32,093 nt of DNA. It comes from Nannocystis exedens. GTDB lineage: Bacteria > Myxococcota_A > Polyangia > Polyangiales > Polyangiaceae. Positions 1-9,203 of this stretch are shown here, piece by piece; the first letter of the stretch is position 1; each line of letters begins with the position of its first letter. The stretch covers positions 1-32,093 of the forward strand of contig CAMAVR010000043.1 of the NCBI GenBank assembly GCA_945861885.1. Direction: 5' to 3'. The notes below the pieces were generated by a model. It was not told where the DNA came from and did not search any database. It saw only the letters and a list, made by a program, of their open reading frames with translations. A program made the position numbers and the translations under genes.

Positions 1-60
1 GAGTTTTTCGTGATCGAGATTCACGAAGGATCATCGGCCACCGAAGAAAAAAGTTGCTAG
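1..60 (+). CDS. 3' end of an unidentified gene (partial)
   Basis: Frame 1 is open from the window edge to a TAG stop at 58-60 and reads 19 residues ending in EEKSC. Codon use is compatible with coding but the stretch is far too short to identify a family. If real, the gene converges on tsaD, with repeat copy 1 lying between the two stops. It could equally be chance open frame at the contig edge. Confidence 0.3.
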   Translation, partial: EFFVIEIHEGSSATEEKSC

Positions 61-85
61 AAAACGCCACTGCCCATGAAAAAAA

Positions 86-126
86 CCGGGCACGTTTACG
101 GGCACGGGCACGTTTACGGGTCAGAG
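86..126 (+). repeat. Dispersed hexamer-mosaic repeat, copy 1
   Basis: CC is followed by hexamers GGGCAC (A) and GTTTAC (B) in the order A-B-A-A-B, then GGG and a CAGAG tail. It lies 20 bp beyond the tsaD stop. The plus strand has four GGG runs (88, 100, 106, 118) with loops of 9, 3 and 9 nt, a relaxed G-quadruplex pattern. Seven A precede it (T7 on the other strand). The arm at 20039-20078 matches it, including the CAGAG tail; a third copy is at 24944-24977. Confidence 0.85.
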
Positions 127-145
127 GAGAAACTGAGTACAGGCC

Positions 146-1204
146 CTAACGCTTCCCTCGCCCTTTTCGCGTTTGTCGCGCTAACTCCGTGGCGCTTGTG
201 GCAACGAGATCCCAACTGGCAAACTCGCCCGCTTTGGCCCGGATGGCGCCTGCATATCCGATCATTGCGGCGTTGTCGGTGCAGCTTGCTAGCCCTGGCA
301 AGAATGCTTTTTTTCGGTGCTTTTCGGCCAACTCAGTCACTCTCGCGCGGAGCTCTCGGTTGGCTGCAACGCCGCCGGCGAGGACGACGTGATCGACCCC
401 TTCTTGCACTGCCGCGTCGATCAACTTTCGCGCTAGGACGCTTGTCGCCACACGCTGAAACGATGCACAAATGTTGGCGAGCGTGTTTGCGTCACTTGGA
501 ATGCCGTGCTCTTCGACGTGACGCGCGATTTGCGATTTAAGCCCTGAAAAGCTGAACTCGAGCGACCCACGCTGCGCCATCGGCGTTTTCCACGCGAACT
601 TCGACGCATCTCCTTGCGCGGCCAATCGATCGATCACCGGGCCGCCGGGATAGCCGAGACCGAGTAGCTTCGCGACTTTGTCGAACGCCTCGCCCGCCGC
701 GTCGTCGCGCGTTGCACCGAGCTCGACAATTTGCGCCGCGTCGGGCGCATCGACGCGATAAATCGCCGTGTGACCGCCTGATGCGAGAAGGCACACGTAA
801 GGGAACGACGGCGCTTCGACCGCGGCATCCCCCTCGCGACGAAGAAAAACCGCGAGCAGGTGGCCGACGAGATGGTCGACACCCACGAGCGGTTTACGCG
901 CAGCCCACGCCACCCCTTTTGCGATCTGCACGCCGACAAGCAGCGCACCGACGAGACCTGGGCGATTTGTTACCGCTATGGCATCAACGTCGGTGAGCGC
1001 AATACCAGCCCGCGACAACGCGTCGCGCACAACATGCGACGCGTTTTTCAAATGATCGCGAGAAGCTAGTTCGGGAATAACGCCGCCGTAGGGCGTGTGC
1101 AGAGCGATCTGGCTCTGCACGACGTCACTCAGAACTGCGCCGTCATCGCGAACAACCGCGGCGCCGGTATCATCGCACGACGATTCGATGGCTAAAATTA
1201 GCAT
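146..1204 (-). CDS. tsaD: tRNA N6-adenosine threonylcarbamoyltransferase TsaD
   Basis: The 352-residue protein is full length for TsaD (Kae1/Qri7 family), which transfers the threonylcarbamoyl group from TC-AMP to A37 of ANN-decoding tRNAs in the cytoplasm, working with TsaB and TsaE. It opens with the ASKHA phosphate-1 signature (LAIESSCDDTGAAV) and has the metal-binding HxxxH as H111 and H115 (DHLVGH), a glycine-rich LLASGGHT segment, and the C-terminal VLAGGVAANRELR and SCTDNAAMIGYAG motifs. The ATG at 1204 is the obvious start because the N-terminal motif follows at once; no clear Shine-Dalgarno sequence precedes it. A long palindrome lies 22 bp upstream. TsaB and TsaE are not in the window. 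Family assignment is very secure. Confidence 0.97.
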   Translation of the reverse strand: MLILAIESSCDDTGAAVVRDDGAVLSDVVQSQIALHTPYGGVIPELASRDHLKNASHVVRDALSRAGIALTDVDAIAVTNRPGLVGALLVGVQIAKGVAWAARKPLVGVDHLVGHLLAVFLRREGDAAVEAPSFPYVCLLASGGHTAIYRVDAPDAAQIVELGATRDDAAGEAFDKVAKLLGLGYPGGPVIDRLAAQGDASKFAWKTPMAQRGSLEFSFSGLKSQIARHVEEHGIPSDANTLANICASFQRVATSVLARKLIDAAVQEGVDHVVLAGGVAANRELRARVTELAEKHRKKAFLPGLASCTDNAAMIGYAGAIRAKAGEFASWDLVATSATELARQTRKGRGKR

Positions 1205-1226
1205 GAAGATCGATTTCTGCGCGATG

Positions 1227-1319
1227 CCCTCACCCCCTAGCGATTCACACTTGGGCAGCGTCCCCTCTCCCTATGGGAGAGGGGGAGAGGTCTAAGTGTC
1301 AATCGCTAGGGGGTGAGGG
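1227..1319. repeat. 93-bp nested palindrome (MITE/REP-like or terminator)
   Basis: Outer arms at 1227-1252 and 1294-1319 are 26-nt inverted repeats with one mismatch, beginning CCCTCACCCCCTAGCGAT. A second inverted repeat lies inside: CCCCTCTCCC (1262-1271), TAT, then GGGAGAGGGG (1275-1284). The element fills most of the space between the stop of the TPR gene and the start of tsaD. It could form a cruciform or a strong RNA hairpin. It has no long T-run right after the stem, so a classical intrinsic terminator is not clear. Pyrimidine-rich CCCTC/GGGAG palindromes of this general look are common as dispersed elements in proteobacteria, so a small non-autonomous repeat is likely. Confidence 0.85.
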
Positions 1320-1342
1320 AGACGCGGCACACCCTCTTCCGC

Positions 1343-2500
1343 CTATGCGCGCGCGGTTGCTGCTTGCTGGAGCGCTTGTTGCTGCTGCGCTAGTAGCTGC
1401 GACACGGCTCGTGAGCGGTCAATTGCGAACTGTTTTACTTCGCGGTTTGGCGACGCGGCAAGCTTGTTTAGCAGCGCCGTCGTGCGATTGAGATCGCCCA
1501 TTTGGATGAGCGCTTCGAAATAGTTGTGCGCTAGCCTTACGTCGCGCTGCATCGCCGCTTCGTGCGGTGCGAGCAACTTCACGATTTCGTCGAGCTTCGC
1601 GGCTTGGCCGAAGAGAGCCGAGAGGCACAGAAGCGCCATCGGATCGTTCGGCGCGCGCTCGACCGCTTTTTTCGCGAAGCCCATCGCCTGGTCGCGTGTC
1701 TTCTCGTCGTTCGCGTAAAACCCTTGTAGCGCGATGTACGGCGCCGCGCTTTTTGCGTTGATCGGCGCGTTTGCGAGCTCTTCGACCGCGGCGATCGCTT
1801 TCGCTTCGCCCTCATCTTCGCGGAGCATGTTGGTCAAGTAGGCCCACGCGTCGACCGAGTCGGCCTCGATTTGAAGCGCGCGTTCGACCTGGTCGCGCTC
1901 GCTCTTGCTGTCCTTTTTCTCGCGGAAGAGACGCGCGAGATGCAGCGACGGAAACGGGCTGTCTTTCAGCAAATTCTGCGCCCCTCGCAGCGTTGCCTCG
2001 GCTTTATCAAACTTTTTCTGCGCGACTTGCGTGACGCCAAGCGCCAGCCAATCTTCGCCGGTGCCGCCCGCAGCGACCATTTTGCTGAGGACGTTCTCGG
2101 CCTTTTCGTGGCGCGCGTGCTTGATCAGCTCTTGCGCAAACATGCGGCCGCGATTCAAATCGTCGGGCGACTCGTTGAAGTGCTTTTCGAGGCCGCCGAG
2201 CAAATCGTCGAGGCCGATAACGATCGGCCGCCCCTGCTCATCCTGAACTTGCACCGCTGGCCCGTTGAAACCGAGCAGCTTCCATACCTCGTCCATCTGG
2301 AGCGCCACTGGCCCTTCGAGGATCTGCTTTTCGAGCGGCGCGCCGTTTGGCGCGATTGGCAAGAGCACCATCGCGTTGCCGGGGACACCGTTTGGAAATG
2401 CCGAAATCGGCGCCAAAATCGCCGCGCCGCCGCTTAGCGAGATGCCGGCTTCGGCGCTGGAGTTGCTGTTTGTTTGCGCGGGATTGGTCGGTTGAGTCAT
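1343..2500 (-). CDS. TPR-repeat protein of unknown function
   Basis: I chose the ATG at 2500 (385 residues, MTQPTNPAQ...) over an upstream in-frame start, because the extra 43 residues are low-quality sequence running into the intergenic region. Residues 1-20 are rich in N, Q, S and T; residues 20-105 form a compact region of unknown fold (GPVALQMDEVWKLLGFNGPAV). From about residue 110 the protein is helical with TPR-like repeats, e.g. WLALGVTQVAQKKFDKAEATL, HLARLFREKKDSKSERDQVERAL and MALLCLSALFGQAAKLDEIVKLL. The C-terminus is Gln/Ala-rich. There is no signal peptide or membrane segment, so it is probably a cytosolic scaffold. The partner is unknown. It sits between tsaD and a small conserved gene on the same strand, with gaps of more than 100 bp on both sides. 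Confidence 0.8.
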   Translation of the reverse strand: MTQPTNPAQTNSNSSAEAGISLSGGAAILAPISAFPNGVPGNAMVLLPIAPNGAPLEKQILEGPVALQMDEVWKLLGFNGPAVQVQDEQGRPIVIGLDDLLGGLEKHFNESPDDLNRGRMFAQELIKHARHEKAENVLSKMVAAGGTGEDWLALGVTQVAQKKFDKAEATLRGAQNLLKDSPFPSLHLARLFREKKDSKSERDQVERALQIEADSVDAWAYLTNMLREDEGEAKAIAAVEELANAPINAKSAAPYIALQGFYANDEKTRDQAMGFAKKAVERAPNDPMALLCLSALFGQAAKLDEIVKLLAPHEAAMQRDVRLAHNYFEALIQMGDLNRTTALLNKLAASPNREVKQFAIDRSRAVSQLLAQQQQALQQAATARA

Positions 2501-2682
2501 GTCAATTACGCTCGAGTTCAAGTTGAGCCCGGCAAGCGCGCGACGTACGGCGCCAGCCGAGTGTAGAGGGGGCGGAAAGTAGCATAGGATTTCGCAAAAG
2601 CGCGGAGTTGCGGTCTTGAAAGTGCGCACGATGCGGCGTGGGACAAGCCCCCGCCCCCCCCATTTTTGCCATTTTGGTCGGC

Positions 2683-3033
2683 CTAGGAGGCGTCTTGGGC
2701 GATTGAGTAGAAGACGAGCTCTTCGAGCGTCATCTTCATGATTTCATCGTGGGTCGGTTTTTTGGCCGCGCTCTCTGCGCCATCGAACTCGCCGTCTCGA
2801 AGCGCGATCACGATCGCCTTGTGCTGCTCTTTCATCAGCTCTTTTACAAAAGCGCTTAGGTCGGGGCGACCGAGGTGCTCGGCGTAGCTTGTTTTTAGCG
2901 TTTTTAATATCTGCCCTTCGACGAACAGATGCGTTGTGACCTGCGGGCGATGAACCCCCGAATCTTCCGTCTGCACATGGTACCGACGCCCGCGGTGCTG
3001 AAGATCGTTGTTGTAACCAATCTGTAGCGCCAT
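2683..3033 (-). CDS. Small conserved hypothetical protein downstream of purL
   Basis: 116 residues from the ATG at 3033 (MALQIGYNND). A longer reading would start inside the end of purL and adds nothing conserved-looking. The protein begins with a likely beta-rich segment (YNNDLQHRGRRYHVQTEDSG, then VTTHLFVEGQILKTLKTSY) followed by a helical, charged C-terminal half (FVKELMKEQHKAIVIALRDG). There is no signal peptide, membrane segment or Cys cluster. It starts 20 bp after the purL stop, so it is probably co-transcribed with it. I recall similar small proteins from myxobacteria but cannot name a domain or a function. Confidence 0.75.
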   Translation of the reverse strand: MALQIGYNNDLQHRGRRYHVQTEDSGVHRPQVTTHLFVEGQILKTLKTSYAEHLGRPDLSAFVKELMKEQHKAIVIALRDGEFDGAESAAKKPTHDEIMKMTLEELVFYSIAQDAS

Positions 3034-3053
3034 CGCTGGCTTTGCATCAGCCC

Positions 3054-5426
3054 TCACGCTGCACCGACAATCGACTCGAGGCACTTCGATCGCGCGCGAC
3101 GCACATCGCTCAATTCGAGGCGTATGGCGGCCTGGGCGGCGGCTGATTCGTCGACGAACCCGATCGACAGCGAATGCCCACCTGTCACGCCAATCTGGTT
3201 CACCGGCACGCCGGCCCGCACCGCTCGATCTTTCACCAAAGCGACATCATCACGGCGAACGCTTATGATCACACGACTCGGATCTTCGCCGAAAAGCAGC
3301 GCCGTTAAATCGAGTCGCCCCCGATCGATTGACAAATCGAGATCGACTCTCGCGCCAAAATCGCCCGACCATATAGGCCCCGAAACGCAACACTCGGCGA
3401 GCGCGACCGCAAGGCCGCCGCCCGACACATCGTGCGCACTGACGAGCCGCTGTTCGCGCGCGAGCCCGAGCACCAACGATTGAAGCGCCGCCTCTGCGTC
3501 CAAGTCGATGCGCGGATGCTTCCCCCCCACGGCCGCGACTCGGCCTACGTGCGACGACAAATAGTCGCTCCCCGCAAGCCCTCGCGTGCCCGATGTTGGT
3601 TCGCCGAGCAGAAGGACAACATCGCCTGCACCTTTGAACCAAGAGGTGACAATATCGTGCTCGCTCTTCAAGAGGCCGACGGCGGCTATCATCGGGGTCG
3701 GCAAAATCGCTCGCCCGTCGGTCTCGTTGTAGAGGCTCACGTTGCCGCTGACGACCGGCACACCTAGCGCGCGACACGCCGCTGCGATGCCGTCGATTGC
3801 AGAAGCGAGCTGGTCCATGATTTCGGGGCGCTCCGGATTGCCAAAATTAAGGCAATCGGTCAGGCCGATCGGCTCGGCGCCGCTGCAGACTAAATTTCGG
3901 CACACTTCAGCCACGGCCATCGCGCCCCCTTCGTACGCGGAGAGCTCGCAATGGCGACCGTTGCAATCGACCGCAAACGCAAGGAATTTATCGATTGTTT
4001 GGCCATCGCGCTCACACGGCACGCGCACCACCGCGGCGTCGGAACCGGGGCGCACGAGCGTGCCGCCGCGCACAACGTGATCGTACTGGCGCCATACCCA
4101 TTCGCGCGAGCCGACGTTCGACGACCCGAGCTGTCGAAGCAGCTCGGCCCCCCAATCAGCCGGAATCGGCACGTCGCCCTCTTCGATGCGCGCCCGGTGA
4201 AATACTGTTACGTCGGTCGCACGCGGGCGATCGTACGCGGGCGCCCCCTCGGTCAAAGCATCGAGAGGGAGATCGCACACTACTTGCGGCTTCCGCTTCG
4301 ACGGCGGGTCGCTGAGCGGATCGTAGTCGGGTGTCGCCAGCACGACCCACCGCTGCGTGTTGGTGACGCGCCCGATGATCGCCGAATCGAGCTCCCACTT
4401 TTTGCAAATCGTTGCGACAGTCTCTTCGGCGCCTGGCTTTGCAACGAGAAGCATTCGCTCTTGCGATTCGCTCAGCAGAATTTCATATGGAGCCATTCGC
4501 TTTGCGCGACGTGGAACGGCATCGAGATCGATCTCGACTCCCGTCGCCGCACGCCCGCCCATCTCTACGCTTGACGACGTGAGGCCCGCGGCCCCCATAT
4601 CCTGAATCCCCTCAACGGCGCCCGACTGAAACAGCTCGAGGCACGCTTCGAGCAGCAGCTTGCCGACAAAAGGGTCGCCGACCTGCATCGTCGGCCTGTT
4701 GGCAGGGCCATCGTTTGAAAATTCATCCGAGGCCATTGTCGCGCCGTGAATCCCGTCACGGCCTGTTTTGGCGCCGATGTACAAAATCGCGTTGCCGACG
4801 CCGCTCGCTTTTCCGTAAAAAATCGCGTCAGTTCGCGCGACGCCGCACGCGAATGCATTGACCAAAATATTGCCGTCGTAACGCGCATCGAATTGCAAAT
4901 CGCCGCCCACCGTTGGCACACCGATGCAGTTTCCGTAGCCGCCGATACCGGCCACGACGCCACGCAAAAGTTCGGGCGTGCGCTTGTGATCGGCCGCGCC
5001 GAAACGTAGCGCGTTGAGAAGCGCGATCGGCCTTGCACCCATCGTGAAAACGTCGCGCAAAATCCCTCCGACGCCTGTCGCGGCGCCTTGATACGGCTCG
5101 ATAAAGCTTGGGTGATTGTGCGACTCCATTTTAAAAACGGCGGCGAAGCCATCACCAATATCAACCACGCCGGCATTTTCTCCCGGCCCCTGAATCACGC
5201 GCGCGCCGGTGGTCGGCAGGCGACGCAAATGCCGACGCGATGATTTGTACGAGCAGTGCTCGCTGTACATCACGCTAAAAACACCGAGCTCGGTAAACGT
5301 CGGCTCGCGGCCGATCGCCGAGACGATCCGCGCGTATTCGTCGTCGCTCAATTTATGCTGCCGGATGAGCGCTTCGGTCACAGGTGGGTCTGCTGGAAAT
5401 GGCGGCGGTGGGGGACAAGTTGTCAT
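3054..5426 (-). CDS. purL: Phosphoribosylformylglycinamidine synthase subunit PurL
   Basis: PurL is the synthetase subunit of FGAM synthase: it turns FGAR, ATP and ammonia supplied by PurQ into FGAM in de novo purine synthesis. The 790-residue length and absence of a glutaminase domain mark it as the small PurL that needs PurS and PurQ. Visible hallmarks are [13 protein letters not shown] (from residue 55), GPGENAGVV, the [22 protein letters not shown] nucleotide/substrate motif, [32 protein letters not shown], and the second-half repeats [12 protein letters not shown] and [15 protein letters not shown] chose the ATG at 5426 (MTTCPPPPP); a longer frame of 110 residues runs through the purQ 5' end and is not protein-like. 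It diverges from purQ with 57 bp between the starts. Confidence 0.97.
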   Translation of the reverse strand: MTTCPPPPPFPADPPVTEALIRQHKLSDDEYARIVSAIGREPTFTELGVFSVMYSEHCSYKSSRRHLRRLPTTGARVIQGPGENAGVVDIGDGFAAVFKMESHNHPSFIEPYQGAATGVGGILRDVFTMGARPIALLNALRFGAADHKRTPELLRGVVAGIGGYGNCIGVPTVGGDLQFDARYDGNILVNAFACGVARTDAIFYGKASGVGNAILYIGAKTGRDGIHGATMASDEFSNDGPANRPTMQVGDPFVGKLLLEACLELFQSGAVEGIQDMGAAGLTSSSVEMGGRAATGVEIDLDAVPRRAKRMAPYEILLSESQERMLLVAKPGAEETVATICKKWELDSAIIGRVTNTQRWVVLATPDYDPLSDPPSKRKPQVVCDLPLDALTEGAPAYDRPRATDVTVFHRARIEEGDVPIPADWGAELLRQLGSSNVGSREWVWRQYDHVVRGGTLVRPGSDAAVVRVPCERDGQTIDKFLAFAVDCNGRHCELSAYEGGAMAVAEVCRNLVCSGAEPIGLTDCLNFGNPERPEIMDQLASAIDGIAAACRALGVPVVSGNVSLYNETDGRAILPTPMIAAVGLLKSEHDIVTSWFKGAGDVVLLLGEPTSGTRGLAGSDYLSSHVGRVAAVGGKHPRIDLDAEAALQSLVLGLAREQRLVSAHDVSGGGLAVALAECCVSGPIWSGDFGARVDLDLSIDRGRLDLTALLFGEDPSRVIISVRRDDVALVKDRAVRAGVPVNQIGVTGGHSLSIGFVDESAAAQAAIRLELSDVRRARSKCLESIVGAA

Positions 5427-5483
5427 GCGGAGCGCAAAATAGTGCCAAATTGGGTCGAAGGCTATGCTACGCCACGCCCATCT

Positions 5484-6197
5484 ATGCGTGCATGCGTTAT
5501 TGTTTTCCCCGGGTCGAACGCCGATGCCGAAATGATCGCGGCTCTTGCCGGCGCCGCGTCTACCCCCCCAACAGTCGTCTGGCACACCGAAACGGCCCTC
5601 CCTGCAGATACCGATTTGGTGGCGATTCCAGGCGGATTTAGCTACGGCGACTACCTGCGATGCGGCGCCCTGGCCAAAGTGAGCCCGATTGTGCCGGCGA
5701 TCCGAGAGCACGCCGCAAAAGGGCGGCTGGTACTCGGAGTCTGCAACGGCTTTCAAATATTGACCGAAATCGGCCTACTCCCGGGCGGCCTCACCCGGAA
5801 TCGACAAATGCGATTCGAATGCGGCGACCGCTACATCCGCGTCGCAGCCCGAGGGGCTTTCACGCGAACCGTCGGGGCAGTCTGGCGCATGCCGGTTGCG
5901 CACGCCGAGGGGCGATACGTTGCGTCGCCTGAGCTACTCGAGCAGCTGAACGGCGAAGACCGCGTGGCCGTGCGCTATTGCGACGCCCGCGGCGAAGTTG
6001 TCGACGAAGCGAATTTCAACGGCTCGGCCGAGTCGATTGCCGGCATCTATGGCGGCCCCTACCGCAATATTCTAGGGCTGATGCCGCACCCCGAGCGCGC
6101 AGTTGATCCGCGCACGGGCGGCGCCGATGGTGTAGAGCTGTTTGCCGCCGCCGTCGCGACACTCGCCGGCGGGAAATCGACATCCGCTCTCGTCTGA
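5484..6197 (+). CDS. purQ: Phosphoribosylformylglycinamidine synthase subunit PurQ (glutaminase)
   Basis: The 237-residue class I amidotransferase hydrolyses glutamine and channels ammonia to PurL. The triad is visible: nucleophile C87 in [14 protein letters not shown], and H202 and E204 in [11 protein letters not shown]. The N-terminus [17 protein letters not shown] and the [15 protein letters not shown] segment are typical PurQ. The ATG at 5484 is fixed by these motifs; a longer open frame upstream is the antisense of purL. The gene diverges from purL, so the 57 bp between them must hold both promoters and leave no room for a purine riboswitch. It is followed after 9 bp by a site-2 protease gene, suggesting co-transcription. 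Confidence 0.97.
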   Translation: MRACVIVFPGSNADAEMIAALAGAASTPPTVVWHTETALPADTDLVAIPGGFSYGDYLRCGALAKVSPIVPAIREHAAKGRLVLGVCNGFQILTEIGLLPGGLTRNRQMRFECGDRYIRVAARGAFTRTVGAVWRMPVAHAEGRYVASPELLEQLNGEDRVAVRYCDARGEVVDEANFNGSAESIAGIYGGPYRNILGLMPHPERAVDPRTGGADGVELFAAAVATLAGGKSTSALV

Positions 6198-6206
6198 CGC
6201 CGCACA

Positions 6207-7910
6207 TTGGATCTCGTCTACTTTATTCTTCTCGTCTCGGTTCTCGTTTTTATTCACGAGTTCGGGCACTTTGCTGTGGCAAAACTTTTCGGCGTCCGCG
6301 TCCTCGCATTTGCGATCGGTTTCGGCCCCAAAGTGCTGCGATTTCGCGGGCCTGAAACCGAATATTCGATCGGCCTTTTTCCGCTCGGCGGCTACGTCAA
6401 AATGCTCGAGCGAACCGACGCCTCGACACCACACGACGCGCACCGCGTGTTTGATGCGCAGCCGCTCTGGAAGCGGATCGCCATCGTTTTGGCCGGCCCC
6501 GCGATGAACATCATGTTCCCGGTCGTCCTCTACACGTCAGTTTTTCTCGAAGACCGCGCATTTCTTCCGGCGCAAGTCGGCGCTGTTTTGCCAGGCAAGC
6601 CGGCCGATGGGAAGCTTGCCGTCGGCGATCGCATTTTGGCGGTTGACGGGATCCGGATGGGGAGTTTTCCCGACGTTCAACAGGCCGTTGCGCCAAACGC
6701 CGGAAGGCCGCTCGGGTTTCGTGTTGAGCGCGATGGCCGCGAAGTCGAGGTGACGATTACGCCGGTTGAAGAGCTCGAGCCACGCGAACTTGATGTCGTC
6801 GATCGGATCGGTCGAATCGGAATCGCTCCAAATTTCCCCGCTCCGGTGATCGGCGTTCCGCATCGTGATTCGCCCGCTTTTTTAGCCGGTTTACGAACAT
6901 TCGATCGCGTTGTTAGCGTCAACGGCAAGCCACTCGCAACTCTCGACGATCTCTTCCGCCTCCTATCGGCGAACCACGGCGACTCGGTGGTGCTCAATGT
7001 GCGTCGGCCGATCGTCGCACCTGCAGGCGAAAACGATCTCGCGGAAATTGCGCTCTACGAGTCGCGCATCTTCCAGCTGATGCCGGTACGGCGCGACTCC
7101 GAAGCGGCCGATGTGAACGACGCGAACGAACGCGCGCGCGACGTGCTCGTCCGAACCGGGATCGAAGGGGCTGAAATGATGGCGGCGATCGTCCCAGAAA
7201 ATTCGACGGAGTGGCGCGCTGGGTTACGATCGGGCGACCGCATTGTCGCACTCGATGGGCAACCTCAAGGGATGTGGCAGCTGCTCGAAGCGGCGCTGAT
7301 GAGCGATCCTCAGCGCGAACATCGCCTCGAATGGACGCGCCTCGGCGAACCGATGAGCGGCGCGCTGCAACTTCAAGAAGAGCGATTGAGCGACGACTTC
7401 GGCCAGACAGTTGCGCGCTACGCGTTTCGCACGATTCATTGGGCGCCCGAAGCTCAATCGCAACTCGTCCCCAATCCGAGCCCGGTCACGTATGCGATTC
7501 GCCACGGATTTGCCGAAGCGGGGCGCGTTATGCAATTTATCGGCATCGGCCTTGCGCGCCTTGTCGAAGGGCGCGTCAGTCTTTCGAGCGTGAGCGGGCC
7601 GATCACGATTTACGATATCGCCGGGCGCGCAGGGGCCAAAGGGCGCACCTATTTTATTTGGGCAATGGCGATGATTTCGATGAATTTGGGGCTGATCAAT
7701 CTGCTCCCAATTCCAGTGCTCGATGGCGGACAACTCGCGTTTCTTGTCATCGAAGCGGTGTCGAAGCGGCCAATCTCCCGGCGCTCGCGCGAAGTCGCCA
7801 ATTGGATCGGAATGACGCTCCTAGCGCTGCTGATGATCGTCGCGTTCAAAAACGACATCGAGCGGCACTGGGAGCTAATTCGCGGAGCGGTGCGGGAGAT
7901 TTTTACGTAG
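6207..7910 (+). CDS. rseP: RseP-like site-2 protease (M50) with three PDZ-like domains
   Basis: This intramembrane zinc protease of the inner membrane should cleave membrane-anchored regulators such as anti-sigma factors after a first periplasmic cut. The HExxH zinc site is H17-E18-H21 (FIHEFGHF) in the first membrane helix; the third ligand is D506 in LLPIPVLDGGQ. At 567 residues it is longer than the usual RseP of about 450. Three PDZ-like segments appear: near residues 125-175 (GKLAVGDRILAVDG), 215-260 (AGLRTFDRVVSVNGKPL) and 325-375 (AGLRSGDRIVALDGQPQ). The only start that keeps the first helix is TTG at 6207, 9 bp after the purQ stop and without an obvious ribosome binding site, so translation is probably coupled to purQ. 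A paralogue with a single PDZ lies at 20115. Confidence 0.93.
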   Translation: MDLVYFILLVSVLVFIHEFGHFAVAKLFGVRVLAFAIGFGPKVLRFRGPETEYSIGLFPLGGYVKMLERTDASTPHDAHRVFDAQPLWKRIAIVLAGPAMNIMFPVVLYTSVFLEDRAFLPAQVGAVLPGKPADGKLAVGDRILAVDGIRMGSFPDVQQAVAPNAGRPLGFRVERDGREVEVTITPVEELEPRELDVVDRIGRIGIAPNFPAPVIGVPHRDSPAFLAGLRTFDRVVSVNGKPLATLDDLFRLLSANHGDSVVLNVRRPIVAPAGENDLAEIALYESRIFQLMPVRRDSEAADVNDANERARDVLVRTGIEGAEMMAAIVPENSTEWRAGLRSGDRIVALDGQPQGMWQLLEAALMSDPQREHRLEWTRLGEPMSGALQLQEERLSDDFGQTVARYAFRTIHWAPEAQSQLVPNPSPVTYAIRHGFAEAGRVMQFIGIGLARLVEGRVSLSSVSGPITIYDIAGRAGAKGRTYFIWAMAMISMNLGLINLLPIPVLDGGQLAFLVIEAVSKRPISRRSREVANWIGMTLLALLMIVAFKNDIERHWELIRGAVREIFT

Positions 7911-7923
7911 GGCGTGTGTTCGG

Positions 7924-9174
7924 CTACTTCGGCGACGGGTAGTTGCGTTCTACTGCGCAGAGGCCGTCTGAATTGAGATGACCTTGCGTGCTTTGATTGT
8001 AGGTCGCGAAATCGTAATAGTCTCTCAGACCTGTCGCCGGATCGCCGCCGATCGCGCGCGGTAGTGAGCCCGGCTCAAAGCTCATGTGCCCCTCTCGCTC
8101 ACCGGTCGCCGGCTTGATGCAGTAGCGCCAATCGATCGGATTGCCGGCCGCGTCGGTGTAGCCGATGTACGGCACATCTTTCGTCATTTCGAGTGTTACG
8201 CTCGGCGGCTCTGCACCGGGAGTTTGTCCAACAACGCGCGCGGCGAATTGATCGAAATGCGCCGGAGCGTCGTGCACCATCCCCTCCCAAAACGGATGGT
8301 CGGTATGAATGGTGATCTGAGCGATGACCGAACGGCTCACTTGAAACGCAATCCCCCGCTGCGACTCTTCGTCTGCGAGCGGTCGCCCATCGTTGTCGGG
8401 ATTTTGGCAATTGATATACGTCGTCGGCGACTTGAAGCAGAAGTTGAACTTCACGACATCAGGCCACGACTTGCGACTCTCGGGGTAACAGGCGGCGTCA
8501 GTCTTATCGCCTTTGAACGTCGCGACGCCGGCGTAGAACGTTGTGCACCCTTGCTTCGTCATCGCCTCGTAGTCGGCGAGCGCCGCTTCGTCGAGATTGA
8601 CGTTCTGCGCAGTGGCGCTCGCGGCGACTGTATTAAATCCGAATGCGTAGCGAGTGCCGTTGGCGGCATCAAATTGCTTTCCGTTCGATTGACCGACGAG
8701 GGAAACGAGCGGCACCGCCTGCTCTTCGGGCCCGCCCTTTCCTGGCAAATTCGAGGCATCGGAGCGCGCCAAGTCGACCGCCCACGGCCCGCTCGCGTCA
8801 GCGACAACGGGACCGGTCTTCGACTGATCGCCCGGCAAAAAATCGGGGTTCGACGACAGCGTGACTCGTCCAACTGTCGTTAGCATTCGGGTAAAATGAA
8901 CCTGCCACCCGTCGACAAAAGCGACGTCGCCTGGATTCACCGGAGGGAATTCATACCCTTTGAGCGCGAGCTCTTCGCCGGATGCCGCAAAAATGACGCC
9001 GCCGGGGCCTGGATCGGCCGGTGGGCAAAATTCTTTCAACGTGAACCCACTCGCCAAAGTCGGCCCCGATCGGCATGGGCCGCCCGGCAATGTCTGCGAC
9101 GTTGCCGAGTTGTTACCGCTGCTCGAGCATGAAATGGCAAAGATCGATGTCGCGAAAGCAATAAGCGTTTTCAT
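7924..9174 (-). CDS. Putative outer-membrane lipoprotein with a His cluster
   Basis: The 416-residue protein starts at the ATG at 9174 (MKTLIAFATSIFAISC), with a lipobox cysteine at C16 and an AAAGAGA-like ribosome binding site; a longer start would put charged residues before the signal peptide. The mature part is Ser/Asn-rich at first, then has GDVAFVDGWQVHFTRMLTTVG, which resembles a segment of the neighbouring lipoprotein. A striking His-rich stretch follows later (ITIHTDHPFWEGMVHDAP, then AHFDQF). About eight further cysteines (for example FNFC, YINC, WRYC, GLC) suggest disulfides. I recognise no named family. As third gene of the receptor operon, 29 bp after the first lipoprotein gene, it is likely to bind the same ligand at the cell surface or in the periplasm; metal binding is inference. 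Confidence 0.85.
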   Translation of the reverse strand: MKTLIAFATSIFAISCSSSGNNSATSQTLPGGPCRSGPTLASGFTLKEFCPPADPGPGGVIFAASGEELALKGYEFPPVNPGDVAFVDGWQVHFTRMLTTVGRVTLSSNPDFLPGDQSKTGPVVADASGPWAVDLARSDASNLPGKGGPEEQAVPLVSLVGQSNGKQFDAANGTRYAFGFNTVAASATAQNVNLDEAALADYEAMTKQGCTTFYAGVATFKGDKTDAACYPESRKSWPDVVKFNFCFKSPTTYINCQNPDNDGRPLADEESQRGIAFQVSRSVIAQITIHTDHPFWEGMVHDAPAHFDQFAARVVGQTPGAEPPSVTLEMTKDVPYIGYTDAAGNPIDWRYCIKPATGEREGHMSFEPGSLPRAIGGDPATGLRDYYDFATYNQSTQGHLNSDGLCAVERNYPSPK

Positions 9175-9203
9175 TAATTTTCTCTTTCGGTTGAGCATCG
9201 GCC

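Noticed and set aside
76..540. Plus-strand frame of 154 residues starting with the hexamer repeat (HVYGHGHVYG)
   Set aside because: It runs antisense through the C-terminal part of tsaD and its composition is Arg/Leu-rich noise; the repeat stays open in all such frames because its units are six bases long.
1871..2437. Plus-strand frame of 188 residues inside the TPR gene
   Set aside because: Shadow frame of a GC-rich gene; the TPR reading on the other strand is clearly the protein-like one.
3951..4574. Plus-strand frame of 207 residues inside purL
   Set aside because: Shadow frame; purL motifs continue without a break on the other strand.
5427..5483. Purine riboswitch upstream of purL or purQ
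   Set aside because: Only 57 bp separate the two starts, too short for an aptamer and an expression platform.
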